Part shown: in pieces, positions 1 to 10,856 of the stretch
Numbering within the stretch: position 1 is the stretch's first letter
Layout: the number at the start of each line of letters is the position of its first letter
Assembly (NCBI GenBank): GCA_023055425.1
Contig: JALGPY010000001.1
Coordinates: 69,230,691 to 69,294,690, forward strand
Source: Linanthus parryae
Taxonomy: Eukaryota; Streptophyta; Magnoliopsida; Ericales; Polemoniaceae
Direction: 5' to 3'
DNA: 64,000 bases
Translations under genes and position numbers: made by a program
The notes under the pieces: generated by a model
Databases searched by the model: none
Seen by the model: only the letters and a program-made list of their open reading frames with translations
Told to the model about the DNA's origin: nothing

Positions 1-933
1 CAATTAGAAGTGATCATGGTAGAGAGTTTGATCAATTAGAATTTGATTTGTTCTGTGCTAAGTATGGTATCTCTTAAAATTTCTCTGCTCCTAGAACTCC
101 TCAACAGAATGGAGTTGTTGAAAGAAAGAACATGACTTTTGAAGATATGTCAAGAACAATGCTTCTAGAAAACAAGCTGCCAAAACATTATTGGGAAGAA
201 GCTGTGAATACATCAAATTACAGTTTGAACAGGTGCTTTATCTGACCTATCTTGAAGAAAACCCCCTATGAACTCTTAAAAGGGATAAAGCCAAACATCT
301 CATACTTCAGAACCTTTGGTTTCACATGCTATGTCCACAACAATGGTAAGGACAACTTGGGTACTTGATGCAAGAAGTGATGGAGTTATATTTCTTGGTT
401 ACTCTATTACTAGCAAATCTTATAGAACCTTTAATAAAAGAACCAAGCTGGTTGAAGAAAGTATTCATGTTATTTTTTATGAAAGCTATGATGGTTCTTT
501 GAGTGAAAGTTTTGCAGACTTGAATCTGAACAAGCATGAATCAGAAGAAGAAGCAGAGAACTCTCTTGGGTTCAAGAAAGGTTCAGAAGGAAACAGAAGC
601 CATTTTTAAGACCTTGAAAACAGGTCTCAAGGCCTTGAAAATAAAGATCAAAGCCTTTACGAAGATGATCAGAAAGAGATGAATGATCAGACTGCTACTT
701 CAAGACCAGAGAAGCAATATGGAGAGCCTGAACCATGGTCTCCAAGAAAGAGATTCAAATATCCGGCATCTCATCCAGCTTACAATATCATCTCTGAACC
801 AACCACTGGCACACAAACAAGATCACAGTTGAAGAATCTTTGTGCCTTCAATGCTTTCATTTCTCTTGTAGAACCCAAAACTGTGAAGGAAGCGTTACCA
901 GAAACAGACTGGATTATAGCTATGCAAATTTAA
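1..933 (+). pseudogene. Sirevirus A integrase end and integrase-RT linker
   Basis: The first 240 bases translate to the end of a retroviral-type integrase core, including SDHGREFDQLEFDLFC and the PRTPQQNGVVERKN block that carries the catalytic glutamate. A stop (taa at 76-78) lies inside the core. The region to about 480 is the integrase C-terminal part (YSLNRC, KTPYEL, FLGYSITSKSYR). The rest is a long acidic linker before RT ([23 protein letters not shown]). A stop at 607-609 and a frame change before 679 break it. The linker holds two CAAGGCCTTGAAA-type motifs near 613 and 637. It is clearly pol of the same family as copy B and is not translatable as one protein. Confidence 0.88.
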
Positions 934-1510
934 CTCAATGAGTTTGAAAGAAATAAGGTGTGGAACCTATTTCCTCCACCTACAAATCAGTCTTTCATTG
1001 GTACCAGATGGGTGTTCACAAACAAATTGGATGAAAATGGCAAGGTTATCAAAAACAAAGCAAGGTTAGTTGCTCAAGGATACAATCAAGAAGAAGGTAT
1101 TGACTATGAGGAAAATTTTGCTCCAGTTGCCAGGGTAGAAGCAATTAGAGTTCTGTTTGCATTTGCATCTTTCAAAAACGTGAAACTATTTCAAATGGAT
1201 GTGAAATGTGCATTTCTGAATGGCTACTTACAAGAAGAAGTTTATGTTGCACAACCTTCTGGTTTTGAAAGTAATAAGTTTCCAGATCATTTTTATAAAC
1301 TTGACAAAGATATTTATGGTTTGAAACAAGCTCCAAGAGCTTGGTATGAAAGATTGTAAGAATTTATGCTTGAAAATGATTTCAAAAGAGGATAGGTAGA
1401 CAAGAACCTTTTCATAAAGAATCATGAGAAAGATTTACTTGGAATTCAAATTTATGTTAATGACATTCTGTTTCGATCTACTAATGATCATCTATGCAAA
1501 GAATTCTCAA
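934..1510 (+). pseudogene. Sirevirus A reverse transcriptase
   Basis: The open stretch 958-1359 encodes the RVT_2 type RT of Ty1/copia elements: [60 protein letters not shown] and [13 protein letters not shown] are all recognisable. The catalytic box after it reads IYVNDILF where copia RTs have YVDD, so one catalytic aspartate is replaced by asparagine. Stops occur at 931-933, 1357-1359 and 1393-1395. The product would reverse-transcribe element RNA in virus-like particles if intact, but this copy is dead. Confidence 0.9.
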
Positions 1511-2405
1511 GTCTTATGAGCATGTAATTAAAATGAGCATGATGGGAGAGTTGAACTTCTTCCTTGGACTCCAAATACATCAATCGAATAAGGGCATCTT
1601 TCTTCATCAAATCAAGTACACTAGGGACTTTCTGAAAAAATACAACATGTCTCAATCCAAAGAGATCAAGACTCCAATGAGTTATACAATATCTTTAGAT
1701 AAAGTTGAATTGGGTAAGAATGTCAATGTAAAAGAGTATAGAGGTATGATTGGATCATTGCTATACCTTACTGCTAGTAGATCGGATATCATTTTCAGTG
1801 TATGTATGTGTGCAATATTTCAAGTTGATCCAAAGGAATCACACTTGACTGCTGTGAAGAGAATATTCAGATATCTCAATGGTACAAAATACTTAGGGCT
1901 TTGGTATCCAAGAAATTCTAACTTCTCTTTGCATGGATTTTCAGATGCTGACTTTGCAGGTTACAAAGTTGATAGGAAAAGTACTTCTGGAACTTGCCAA
2001 TTTAGTGGATCATCTCTGATCAGTTGGCACTCAAGGAAACAAAACTCAGTGGCTCTATCAACAACTGAAGTTGAATATATTTCTAATGGAGCATGTTTTT
2101 CACAAGTATTATGGATTTCTCATCAATTGAGGGATCTTGGATTTGATTTTAGAAGTATTACAATCAAATGTGACAGCACCAGTTCAAGATCTATTACAAA
2201 TAATCCAGTACAGCATTCAAGAACCAAGCATATTGATGTCTGACACCATTTCATCATAGATCATGCTGAGAAAGGTGATATTGTTCTTGAATTTGTTTCT
2301 ACTAACATGCAACTTGCAGATATCTTCACTAAACCTTTACCAGATGAAAGATATTCAGCTTTAAGACTGGAATTAGGCATGCTAAATAAAGATGCATTGG
2401 TTTAG
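1494..2405 (+). pseudogene. Sirevirus A RT C-terminus and RNase H
   Basis: An open frame at 1494-2243 covers the RT connection (MMGELNFFLGLQIHQS, KTPMSYTISLDK, MIGSLLYLTASRSDIIFSV) and the Ty1/copia RNase H (HGFSDADFAGYKVDRKSTSG, ISWHSRKQNSVALSTTEVEY, QHSRTKHIDV). The frame is stopped at 2241-2243 by a tga where copy B reads an arginine codon after HIDV. Beyond this, similarity to copy B continues (DIFTKPL, LRLELGMLNKD) to a tag stop at 2403-2405. That terminal stop is probably the native pol terminus because it falls at the same place in copy B. Confidence 0.9.
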
Positions 2406-2862
2406 GGGGAGCATCAGGTAAGGAAGGTAAGATGTTACGTGTTTCAAAGGTTTGAACTGATTTTCAAAGCCTTGAAAATCTATTCAAAGCTATGGTCTTA
2501 TGTGTTTCAGCTTAACAGCGTTTCAAGACCTTGAAACTATTTTCAAAGCCTTGAAAATAAGTCTGATAACTGATTAGTGAATCAACTTGGATCATTTTTG
2601 GTATTGGGTGCTATCTTTGTAGATATTTGCTCAATATTGCCCCTACCTTTTTCAAAATTCTTTTTCAGCCAAGTATAGTATAAAATTATTTATTTCCAAC
2701 AGCTTTAAAGATTTCAATCTTTGTTGATCATTACAGATCTTTTAAGATAAGAAAAATATTGAAGTTTTCTTTTCGAATACAATCTCTCTGAGTATTTATC
2801 TCCTTCTCTTCTCCTTCACTCCGTATCAAATCTACTTCTCTCTATTCTTCTCCCAAACCCTA
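2406..2862 (+). other. Sirevirus A spacer between pol and ORF3
   Basis: This noncoding spacer starts with a purine run (taggggga) just after the pol stop and contains several imperfect copies of the CAAGGCCTTGAAA motif (for example 2527-2570). The matching spacer of copy B lies between 46583 and 46126. A pyrimidine-rich leader precedes the ORF3 start, resembling a 5' untranslated leader. Purine runs outside the main PPT are typical of Sireviruses. I see no gene in it. Confidence 0.7.
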
Positions 2863-3990
2863 ATGAGCACTAGAAGAGCCTAAGACAAAATCTAAATGTC
2901 CGGAGGTTCAAAACAGAGTACAAAGAAGAAGATAAAGGCAACAGTGGATGAAGTTCAAGAGATTAGTGGAGACTCAAGTTCTAGAACTCCTAGTGCAGAG
3001 GCAGTTGCAGAGCTTCCTCCACCCAAGAAAAAAGTCAAGAAGAATGCAACTCCCTCCTTATACAAGAAGAAGAAGAAAGAGAAGGATGCTGCAGAAAAGC
3101 AACCAGAAACAGATATCTCTAGCCCCAAGAAGTTGAAGAAAAAGAAGAAGGCAAATCAAGCTGAAAAGGGGAAAGGAAAGGTAACAAAGGAACAACCAGG
3201 AGAAAATGTGGAGAAAGCCTTGCAGATCTACTCAAAGAACACTGCTCCTGATGAATCTTTGTTCATCTCAAACACTTCAAAATGTCAGTGGTTGGATAGT
3301 TTTGCATCTAGGAAGATTTCTTTTTGTAGCTTGATCAGTATGCATATGTTGCTTGGAATGAATCAGAACTGTATCACTATGTTGAAGAAAAGCTCTTTGT
3401 GTTTCATGCTAAATCCCCCTGAGCTAGCCTATCCAAGACTTACCAGATTCTTCTATCTCAACATGAAGCAACTTAAGAATTCTCCACACTTAGTTATCAA
3501 GTCTTTATATGCTGGAGTTACAATGGAATTAGATCATGCTGAGTTAGCATCTGTCCTAGGGTGTCCTAAGAGGTATGACACAGAGAACTACCCTCCTAAG
3601 AATGAAGCCTTGAAGTTGGCCAGAGAAGAATTCTTTCTACCGAATGTTCATGCATCATCCAAACAGTTAACACACTATGTGTTAAATGTTGAAGCTAAAG
3701 TTCTATTCACTATCTTGATGAGATGCATCTTTCCAAGGGAACATTCCAAGGAGTTAGTTACTGAGAGGGTTTTATACATTATGTAATTGATCATGCATGG
3801 CTATGACATTGATCTTTAGAAACATGTAATGGAACACATGCTTTTCAGTGAAACAGATCAGAGAAAGCATCCTTTGCCTTTTGCAAACTTTCTCACTCTG
3901 TTCTTCCAACACCTTGAGATTCCTACTGCTGGTGAAGAGTCTATCACTTCTGGGACTGGTGTGCTGAATGACAAAGCTTTTGAAAGATTG
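2863..3990 (+). pseudogene. Sirevirus A third ORF (post-pol, env-like position)
   Basis: The native start is probably atg at 2863, because copy B has the matching MSTRRA start. Here it meets a stop at 2881-2883 after six codons. The long open stretch 2896-3786 begins with about 110 residues rich in lysine (KKKIKATVDEVQEIS, PPPKKKVKKN, KKLKKKKKANQ), then a globular-looking part (LAYPRLTRFFYLNMK, LDHAELASVLGCPKRYD). The second part resembles the putative plant transposon protein domain found downstream of pol in many Sireviruses. No signal peptide or membrane segment is obvious, so an envelope role is not supported. The part after about 3300 contains a segment duplicated again at 4177-4299. Confidence 0.7.
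3300..3422 (+). repeat. 123-bp direct repeat, unit 1, in ORF3
   Basis: This segment matches 4177-4299 with about four differences. Both begin ttttgcatctaggaagattt and end aatccccctga. It sits inside the ORF3 reading frame and encodes FASRKISF through CFMLNPP. It appears to be a short internal duplication or gene-conversion tract, because the flanking sequences differ. Confidence 0.88.
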
Positions 3991-4176
3991 GGGTAGTTAA
4001 AACCAAAGAGAAGGTTTTGAAGTTGTATTCAGATTTGACTGAAGAAGAGCTGAATGCTAAGAAATTTGTCAAACACAAGGCCTTGACTCCTACTTCAAGC
4101 CCGAACACTCAGCCTCCCGATTTGTCTTCAATCCTTCACAGACTTGATGGTCTAGAGATGGACAATAGTGAGATGG

Positions 4177-4299
4177 TTTTGCATCTAGGAAGATTTCTTT
4201 CTGTAGCTTGATCAGTATGCATATGTTGCTTGGAATGAATCCGAACTGTATCACTATGTTGAAGAAAAGCTCTTTGTGGTTCATGCTAAATCCCCCTGA
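4177..4299 (+). repeat. 123-bp direct repeat, unit 2
   Basis: This is the second copy of the 3300-3422 segment. It follows a decayed ORF3 stretch (SSPNTQPPDLSSILHRLDGL) and ends just before similarity to the Sirevirus is lost. Its near identity to unit 1, in a region that is otherwise full of stops, suggests that the duplication is younger than most decay. Confidence 0.85.
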
Positions 4300-4305
4300 A
4301 CAAAA

Positions 4306-5445
4306 ACAAGTGTTTAGAAGGGGGGATATGGTTGTGGGCTTGTATGATCCTTCTGTGGATTTTTTGGGAGGTGGAGCAATTTTTCATCATTTCATTTTAT
4401 TTTTCCAGATTTATATCAGTTTCATTTTTTTTCCACATATTTCCACCTCCAATCCAAGGCTCTCGAAGACCCACAACAATATAGAAAAATATACAAGCGA
4501 GTGGGCTTTTTAAGCTAAACTAAGAGAGCTATCTAGGTGGTGACGTAACATTTATCCCCCAACACCCCTCTATTTCTGAGACATCGCATGGGGTGTCATT
4601 GGTCAGCACCACTCCAATGGGCTACAAGTTTCCACCAAAAAACGATTAGAATAAAATCTTTTGATAAAGTTCAAATATGTTTAGAGAGTGAACCCTTTCT
4701 CAAAAGTAGAAGACGTCAAAGTTTATGTGATCAACTTAGTTTGAAGGACTTAAACATGAAAAGTAAGTGTGCCGCTTTGTGAGAACGCATGAGATCGCGG
4801 AATATGGGATATTGGTGTAGATGTACTGAGTATAAGCGAAGAATACCTTAATAAAATAAAGATAAAAAGAAGATGGACTAAGAGATTTCATTCTTTGGAA
4901 ACATCTAGCTTTCTAAAAATTCCCCATTTTCATATGTTTCTTTTTTTTTTCCATTTTTTCTCATTTCATTTGTTTTTCAAAATAAGTGACTCAACTAAAC
5001 TTTCTAAGACTCAATAAATCTATCAAAGAAGAAAATAAAATCTAGACTCAAGATGAAAGGTTAAAATAAATAAAACTACCAAAGAAAAGAAAGAAATCTA
5101 TGGTTTGACACGAGAAAAGGAAAATGCTTCTCATGAAAGGTTCCCACATTTAAAAAAAATCAATTTTTTCAATTTTTATGATTTTTTTCACATTTTTCAT
5201 TACTGTTTTTTGTATTTTTCAACATGAAGTAAGCTACAATAGAGAAGAATAAAGTGCATACAAATTCATGTAAGAGAAAAGTGACAGAAGGACCTCATTT
5301 TCGGGTCTTTGGTCACCAAGCACAAGTCCTCCTCCAAGAGCAATCTACAAAATGGTAGTAGAAAGAAACAAAAAAATTTTACAAGAAATAGAGATAAACT
5401 AATTTATTTATTTACAACTAGGGAGGTACAGTAAAGATAATGATG
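4306..5445. other. AT-rich stretch without a gene
   Basis: I see no credible coding sequence here. The stretch is AT-rich with runs of T and A (for example 4945-4975 and 5150-5220). It probably belongs to the 3' part of the minus-strand retrotransposon. A G-rich stretch on the minus strand near 4550 (complement of the run of C at 4556-4560) could be a polypurine tract, but no matching LTR follows it. Confidence 0.4.
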
Positions 5446-7060
5446 CTATCCAACCCCCAATCTTGAAAATTTCTTTCCATGCCATGCCCCTACTTTGTTC
5501 TTGGAAAAGTACTTCTCACTTAAATAGTTTGATTCATCAATTAGAATAGAAAAGAGAAGTAGGGGCAAGACACAAAAGATGTGTAAGAGATGCAAGCAAA
5601 ATCTAACAATAAAGCTAGCGCAAGTAGTTATATCATGCATCATCTTAAGAAAAGGATTTGAAATCCTCAAATGACATGAATCATAGAATGAGTCTTCATA
5701 TGTTTCCAATTTTTCACTTGAAACCACAATTTCAAATATAGGGGAAACTTGTGAATCCTCAATCTCATCACTTTTAAAGCATGGTACATGGATCTAAGGG
5801 TGTGGCCTCACAAGAGAAAGGTAAAATCATGTGAGAACATGAAACTACATCCAAACCCTTAGGCTCGTGATTTGGGTCATTGACTTGGTCAAGTTGAGCC
5901 AAGAGTAAGTCCTCTTCATCAAAGTTAAATGTATCTTCCATGAGAAGAGATGAGTAGGAAGCTTTACTACCATACAAAAATTCCAATTCTTACCAAGTAA
6001 GCTCATCTAATTCTTTGGAAGATGTAGTAAAAGAATCTATATGAATCGGAGTATCAACACTTGAACCCCCAACTTACTTGAAGCTTCTCCCACAATTTCT
6101 ATTGGAGGGGGGTTCTCCTAGAGTATCCTCTAATTCATCACAGAAAAAGTAATGCTCATTATCATTGGAACTTCGGTGAGTAATAGGCTCTACTATAGCA
6201 TAATACAAAACTACATTCCCTTCATTAGTGGTATCATCAAATTTGACCTCTAACTCATCACATGAGTGGTTTCCATTTTGTGACTCCTCCTCACATGTGT
6301 CACTATGTGAGTCATCAAAATTGGCTTCACTCAGAAGAGTCATCATCAAAACTATCAATCCACTACCAATATTTATAATACATGCTTCTTCAAAATGTGT
6401 AAATGAGAAATGAATACAATCAACTATCCTAGGCAACAAGTCCATTATCAAACACATCATCAAAATTTCGGTAATGAGTAGGCTCGTGATGTGTGAATAG
6501 AAACTAGAGACTCTTTTGATAGTGAGTCTTGTGAATATGAGGATTCCACTCTATCACTCAAGTGACAAAATGATTTCCCTACTTCTCTAAATAATCCTTC
6601 AAGTTCACTTTGTGATTCTCTTAGTGAATCTCTTAGTTATTTTGCGCAATGGAGATATTTTTGAAGTGTATCCTCTAGAGAATCATTTATAGGCGCATTT
6701 AGCTATTCATTCACATATGTTTCCCTCTCAAAATCATTCAATCCTCTAGATTCACAAGTCATGTCCTTATAGTCATAAGTGCAAGAATCATAAGAGTTTA
6801 AAAACATGTAAGTGTGTGAGGGTGGTGATTGTGCACAAGAAGCATGAGACGTGTAACAATGTGCCCTACTATCATGCCAAGAGTTATCATCCATAGGAAA
6901 ACAATTATCATTATAAGCATGCTCATGATTTAAATTCATTGAATCCCTAGAATGATTTTCACAATTAGCATATGCTTAATTAAGGACTTGGAAGAATTAT
7001 AGGACAATTCTCGGCCTCATGACCACATCTATCACAAATATCACAAGGCATGTTAGGCCA
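5446..7060 (-). pseudogene. gag-like remnants of the tRNA-Asp-type element
   Basis: Several short minus-strand frames (7060 downward) appear to be one decayed gag-like gene. The most telling part is near 7020-7060, which reads CDICDRCGHEAENC and fits the CX2CX4HX4C zinc knuckle (C1, C4, H9, C14). Downstream pieces are Asp-, Glu- and His-rich: MNLNHEHAYNDNCFPMDD at 6939-6703, an acidic 129-residue frame at 6463-6074 and others at 5986-5774 and 5727-5446. The zinc knuckle lies on the PBS side of these acidic frames. A related fragment of the 6703-6959 part occurs at 26290-26565, so the family is repetitive in this genome. Function beyond RNA packaging by analogy is not supported. Confidence 0.5.
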
Positions 7061-7240
7061 CCTCTCACCAAGTCAAAAACGTTCATGAGACGTACATCTT
7101 TTCAAACAAGTAGATGAGAGGTAATGACAAGAGATATGTCTCACAAGCTTAACCAACCATAAGCCACTAGAGTGAATATTAAGAAAACTACCAACAAACT
7201 AAGAAAATAAAATAGCAAATAAAATCTAACGCCTAGCCTC
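7061..7240 (-). other. Untranslated leader of the tRNA-Asp-type element
   Basis: This AT-rich sequence lies between the zinc-knuckle frame and the PBS. I see no gene in it. It corresponds to the position of the 5' untranslated leader and packaging region in LTR retrotransposons. Confidence 0.4.
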
Positions 7241-7258
7241 TCCCCGACAACGGCGCGA
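7241..7258 (-). promoter_or_regulatory. Primer-binding site, tRNA-Asp type
   Basis: On the minus strand this reads TCGCGCCGTTGTCGGGGA. It differs at two positions from TGGCGCCGTTGCCGGGGA, the sequence complementary to the 3' end of plant tRNA-Asp. The following LTR-edge sequence (a short T run, then gcgaac complement) also resembles the LTR ends of Athila/Tat-like elements. It fixes the element orientation as minus. Confidence 0.8.
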
Positions 7259-8408
7259 AAAATGCGTTCGCCGAAAATCCAATGTATAGGATATCGCTAC
7301 AAGTAGTAATCTTGTAAGACCGGAGTAGAATCCACAAGGAGTGGAGGGTTAAGAATTTGACTCAGTAAACTAGAATAGAGAGTATACAACGACTAACTAA
7401 AGTGATAAAGGAAATTTTTCATAGGCTTTAAAGCTTGCCAAGCTATCAAATCCACCAGATAAGCGATGGAGCAAGTTGAGATTTGAGAATTCACTAAACT
7501 AAATAACTAAAAACGAGTAAAATCACAAGTAGAGAGGGACTAGGGATCTTCGGTTTCTGTAGTGACAAATCCTCCTATTTGACTCAAGCACGGTTCTCAA
7601 ATTACATATAGCATTCCACAAGACAAGTATGTTAAGAAGCGATTGCTTAATGCAGTCCAACTCGCCATAAATGAAGTGTGTAATCCTAACACGCTAATCA
7701 AGCACTAAAGAGGCTATTCAAATGAGATTTCCAAATTTCAAGTGTTTCAAGCATCAAACATATGTAAACACACATTGGTGTTTCCACATGAAAGATCAAG
7801 CAACAAATGAGATTTGTAAATTCTCACACAAATCACCTAACTAGTGCTCGATTTCTCAAAGTTAAGATTGATGATTTCCTCCCACTCAAATGCAATCCCA
7901 AATAAAACAAGTCGAGAGTATTCTCACATCTACCTATTCAAAGCATCAAATTATTCAACAAGAGAATTCCAAACATTGCACTAAGCATTCAAGTAAACCC
8001 AATTCAACCAATTAATCATTGATGTTTAACTTGAAGCAATAGGAAGATTGAGGCACTAAATAGTCCCAAATCTCCCAATAAAATGAACTAGCTAGACATA
8101 ATAGGGGATTCAAGAGAGATAACGAGAATTATCATTTAATTCATCACACTTGAATCCAACACAAGTTTTCACCAATTCTTCCTCAAAACTTGAATCAAAT
8201 ACACCAAACTAAGCTACAAATTGATGAAGAACATGCTAAACTAAGATAGAAATGAATAGAAGGTGAAGAACTTAAGCTACTGTTGTTGTTGAAGCTTTAA
8301 AAAAGAGCACACACAGCAACTAAACAGAGAATCCCAGAACAGAGCAACACATACCCAACAATGGCTTCAATCAAACATCCTATCTCCCTCTCTTCCTCTT
8401 TCTCCTGT

Positions 8409-9098
8409 TCTTGGCCATGATTATGCTCAATAAAGAGCTCAAGAGCTCAAGAACAAGTTCTGAATTGATTGAAATTGGAGAGAGAGAGAAAGAGGAGAAT
8501 GTCGAAACCCGTCACTGTGGTCGAAGGGTCTGGAGAGCACGAATTTCTTCAGCTTCGGGTTTATATAGACACGTCTTCGTTATTTCTTGGCCTCCAAGAA
8601 CTCATCTAAATTTTCCAATTGAACCCACTAGCTCTCAATCGTCAATTTCCATCTTGCCCTCAAAACCCTAGGAATTGGGGTTTTCATCGTTTCTGGGATT
8701 TGGGTCGAATGGAGGGTATTGGAAGAGAGTAGATGAGTTGGGGACCTTGTTTCTATGATTTTGGATCAACTTTGGCGATTTGGGGTCGGGTTGAAGCTTC
8801 GAAAAAGCTTGGAGGTTCAGCCATGGCTTCTCTGCGTGTTTGTCTCGTCGGAGAGAGAGAAAGCTCCAGCTTGTGAAACAAGTTTTGACTGAATTGCACA
8901 TTTTCCCCCACAAATTTGATGGGGGCTTTAAAATCACCCCCAACTTCCGTTAAAGAGCTCAAATGACCCCCTTGTTGTTAACTCCTCATCGAATAAACCC
9001 TAAAAAACTTTGTAAAACTCCAAATAGCTGCCCTCTCCGTTAGATTCTTCATAAATTTTCCCTTGACTCAAGCACTTCTATTACCTTTTTCATGTCTC
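8409..9098 (-). repeat. Tandem promoter duplication, unit 1
   Basis: This unit of about 690 bp is repeated immediately at 9099-9790. Shared landmarks are ttggccatgattatgctca, the TATA segment gggtttatatagacac, the tctctgcgtgtttgtctcgt stretch, and cctctccgttagattcttca. Landmarks are spaced about 687 bases apart. The unit includes the putative U3 promoter, so the LTR has two promoters in tandem. Confidence 0.85.
8558..8568 (-). promoter_or_regulatory. TATA box, distal to PBS by 1.3 kb
   Basis: The minus strand reads tctatataaac, a strong plant TATA box. Its place in the putative LTR and its orientation fit the element promoter. An equivalent copy lies in the duplicated unit at 9245-9255. Confidence 0.55.
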
Positions 9099-9790
9099 TT
9101 GGCCATGATTATGCTCACTAAAGAGTTCAAGAGCTCAAGAACAAGTTCTGAATTGATTGAAATTGGAGAGAGATAGAGACGAGAATGTCAAAACCCGTCA
9201 CTGTGGTCGAAGTGGTCTGGAGAGCACGAATTTCTTCAGCTTCGGGTTTATATAGACACGTCTTCGTTCTTTCTTGGCCTCCAAGAACTCATATAAATTG
9301 TCCAATTGAACCCACTAGCTCTCAATCGTCAATTTCCATCTTGCCCTCAGGAACCCTAGGAATTGGGGTTTTCATCATTTCTAGGATTTGGGCCGAATGG
9401 AGGGTATTAGAAGAGAGTAGATGAGTTGGGGACCTTGTTTCGATGATGTTGAACCCACTAGCTCTCAATCGTCAATTTCCATCATTTCTCTGCGTGTTTG
9501 TCTCGTCGGAGAGAGAAAAAGCTCCAGCTCGTGAAACAAGTTTTGGCCGAATTGCACATTTGCCCCCACAAGTTTGATGGGGGCTTTAAAATCACCCCCA
9601 ACTTCCTTTAAAGCGCGTAAATGACCCCCTTGTTGTTAACTCCTCAACAAATAAACCCTAAACAACTTTGTAAAACTCCAAATAGCCGCCCTCTCCGTTA
9701 GATTCTTCATAAATTTGCCCTTGACCTTGACTTTTCTTGCAAATTAACTTCTTGAATCTTAAAATCAAGCACTTATAATACCTTTTTCAT
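9099..9790 (-). repeat. Tandem promoter duplication, unit 2
   Basis: This is the second unit of the duplication described at 8409-9098. It carries an internal rearrangement near 9440-9490, where the phrase gaacccactagctctcaatc is repeated and a segment present in unit 1 is absent. It is otherwise highly similar and keeps the TATA box. Confidence 0.85.
9245..9255 (-). promoter_or_regulatory. TATA box in duplicated unit 2
   Basis: The minus strand again reads tctatataaac, the duplicate of the box at 8558-8568. Transcription from here would run through unit 1 before reaching the internal region. Confidence 0.5.
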
Positions 9791-9989
9791 GTCTCTTGGC
9801 CCTCCAAATCTCTTTCAATTCACCTCTTGAGCGCCCCCAGGCTATTGTCTTACGTTTGAAAACACGTCTTCGCCTACAAAGCAAGAGAAAAACAACCAAA
9901 ATTACAAAGACAAGCATAAGTCTAGAAATAGGGATAAACTATGTTAATTACACATAAATGCAAGTTAAGAGAGACTCATTAACCTACTA

Positions 9990-10840
9990 AAACATGCAAT
10001 TTCCATTCATCAACAAACATATGATAGGAAGCCCAAGAGTCAAGAAACCATGCATCAGGTTGATGTGCGACACCATCCGCCAATCCAACGAAATCGTCCT
10101 GGGACGAGCCCGCCTTCTCTACCACGGCTGCAGAGCCGTTCTGTCCCTATTGAGCTCGTTCCGGGCAATCTCTCTTCCAGTGCTTATTTCCCTTACAATA
10201 AGCACAGGCATCCTTGGGCAACATAGAACCAGAAAACTGGATTTTCATGTTCCCCTTACCCTTCTTGCTTTCCCTGGTCGTCATCAATCCAGAAGCATGG
10301 TCTTTTGTACCTGAGTCTGCACCCTTATAGAGCAGTTCCCTAGCATGGAGCGCCGATGACCTCCTCTAGGGTTAGGGTGTCCTCATTTACAATAAATGAC
10401 TGCAGGAAGTTATCGTATGATTGAGGCAACGAGACCAATAACAAGCGTGCGACATCCTCATCATTAAACTTCTATTCAATATTACGCAAATCTAAAATAT
10501 TTGTATTCAATTGATCAAGGTGATCTTTGAGATTCGTATCTTCGAGCATTCGCAGGGTGAATAGCCGTTGCTTTAGCATCAGCTTGTTGGTGAGTGACTT
10601 CGTCATGTAGAGACTCTCCAATTTTAGCCAAAGGTTTGTTGCCTTCTTCTCCATCTTCTTATACTCCGATGTTGTAGCATCCATAACTCCTTTGTATGTG
10701 GTCAAAGGTGCCCATATTCCTTGCTATTTGAGCAGAGCCTCCATCTTTATCTTCCACAGACTGAAGTTGTTCCCTCATGTGAACATGTCAATCTTCAACA
10801 TCGACCCTGACATCGTTCTTGGTGGTGTGATCTCGACCTA
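9990..10840 (-). pseudogene. Ty1/copia gag and protease start (minus strand)
   Basis: The frame 10705-10472 encodes ATNLWLKLESLYMTKSLTNK and TLRMLEDTNLKDHLDQLN, the typical UBN2-type gag of Tnt1-like copia elements. Further down the minus strand (about 10210-10150) is CAYCKGNKHWKRDC, a CX2CX4HX4C zinc knuckle. Near 10000-10030 follows WFLDSWASYHM, where the protease motif DSGA has become DSWA. The element breaks off near 9990. The same family is represented on the plus strand at 14206-18774. Stops and frame changes make it a pseudogene. Confidence 0.85.
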
Positions 10841-10843
10841 GGC

Positions 10844-10855
10844 TCTGATACCAGT
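10844..10855 (-). promoter_or_regulatory. Primer-binding site, initiator tRNA-Met type
   Basis: The minus strand reads CTGGTATCAGAGCC, which contains the TGGTATCAGAGC primer site complementary to initiator tRNA-Met and used by many plant Ty1/copia elements. The LTR end (gtaaca on the minus strand) lies two to three bases away. Confidence 0.88.
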
Positions 10856-10856
10856 T

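Larger units (their letters stand above)
1..4305 (+). mobile_element. Sirevirus (Ty1/copia) copy A, 3' part
   Basis: This is the 3' portion of a Ty1/copia element of the Sirevirus lineage. Its 5' end lies outside the window. It reads integrase core, RT, RNase H, a noncoding spacer and a lysine-rich third ORF, the same order as copy B at 43145-52894, to which it is clearly similar over pol, spacer and the start of ORF3. Many stops and frameshifts make it non-functional. Its own 3' LTR is not seen. Similarity stops near 4305, where sequence assigned to the tRNA-Asp-type element begins, so that element probably interrupted or truncated it. Confidence 0.9.
7259..9800 (-). repeat. 5' LTR (approximate) of the tRNA-Asp-type element
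   Basis: Sequence from the PBS upward has no coding potential and ends at the PBS in the manner of an LTR. Two minus-strand TATA boxes (about 8560 and 9248) lie in it, which fits U3 promoters. The part from 7259 to about 8300 would be R-U5, and 8410-9790 would be U3. The upper border cannot be fixed because the other LTR is missing. The short open frames here, such as 8411-8671 on the plus strand, read against the promoters and are not considered genes. Confidence 0.5.
4306..9830 (-). mobile_element. Minus-strand LTR retrotransposon with tRNA-Asp-type PBS, 5' part
   Basis: A primer-binding site close to the plant tRNA-Asp complement lies at 7241-7258 on the minus strand. Decayed gag-like frames run downward from it to about 5446, and LTR-like sequence with TATA boxes runs upward to about 9800. 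No second LTR is seen at the low-coordinate side, so the element is probably 3'-truncated or has lost its 3' LTR. No RT or integrase was found, so it is gag-only in what remains. The PBS type is common in Athila- and Tat-like Ty3/gypsy elements and their non-autonomous relatives. Both outer borders are approximate. Confidence 0.6.

Noticed and set aside
2863..3990. An envelope gene of a retrovirus-like element.
   Set aside because: No signal peptide, transmembrane segment or fusion-peptide-like stretch is visible; only the position matches the env-like ORF of Sireviruses.
8411..8943. Overlapping open frames on both strands.
   Set aside because: They are duplicated with the promoter region of an LTR and have no recognisable protein family.
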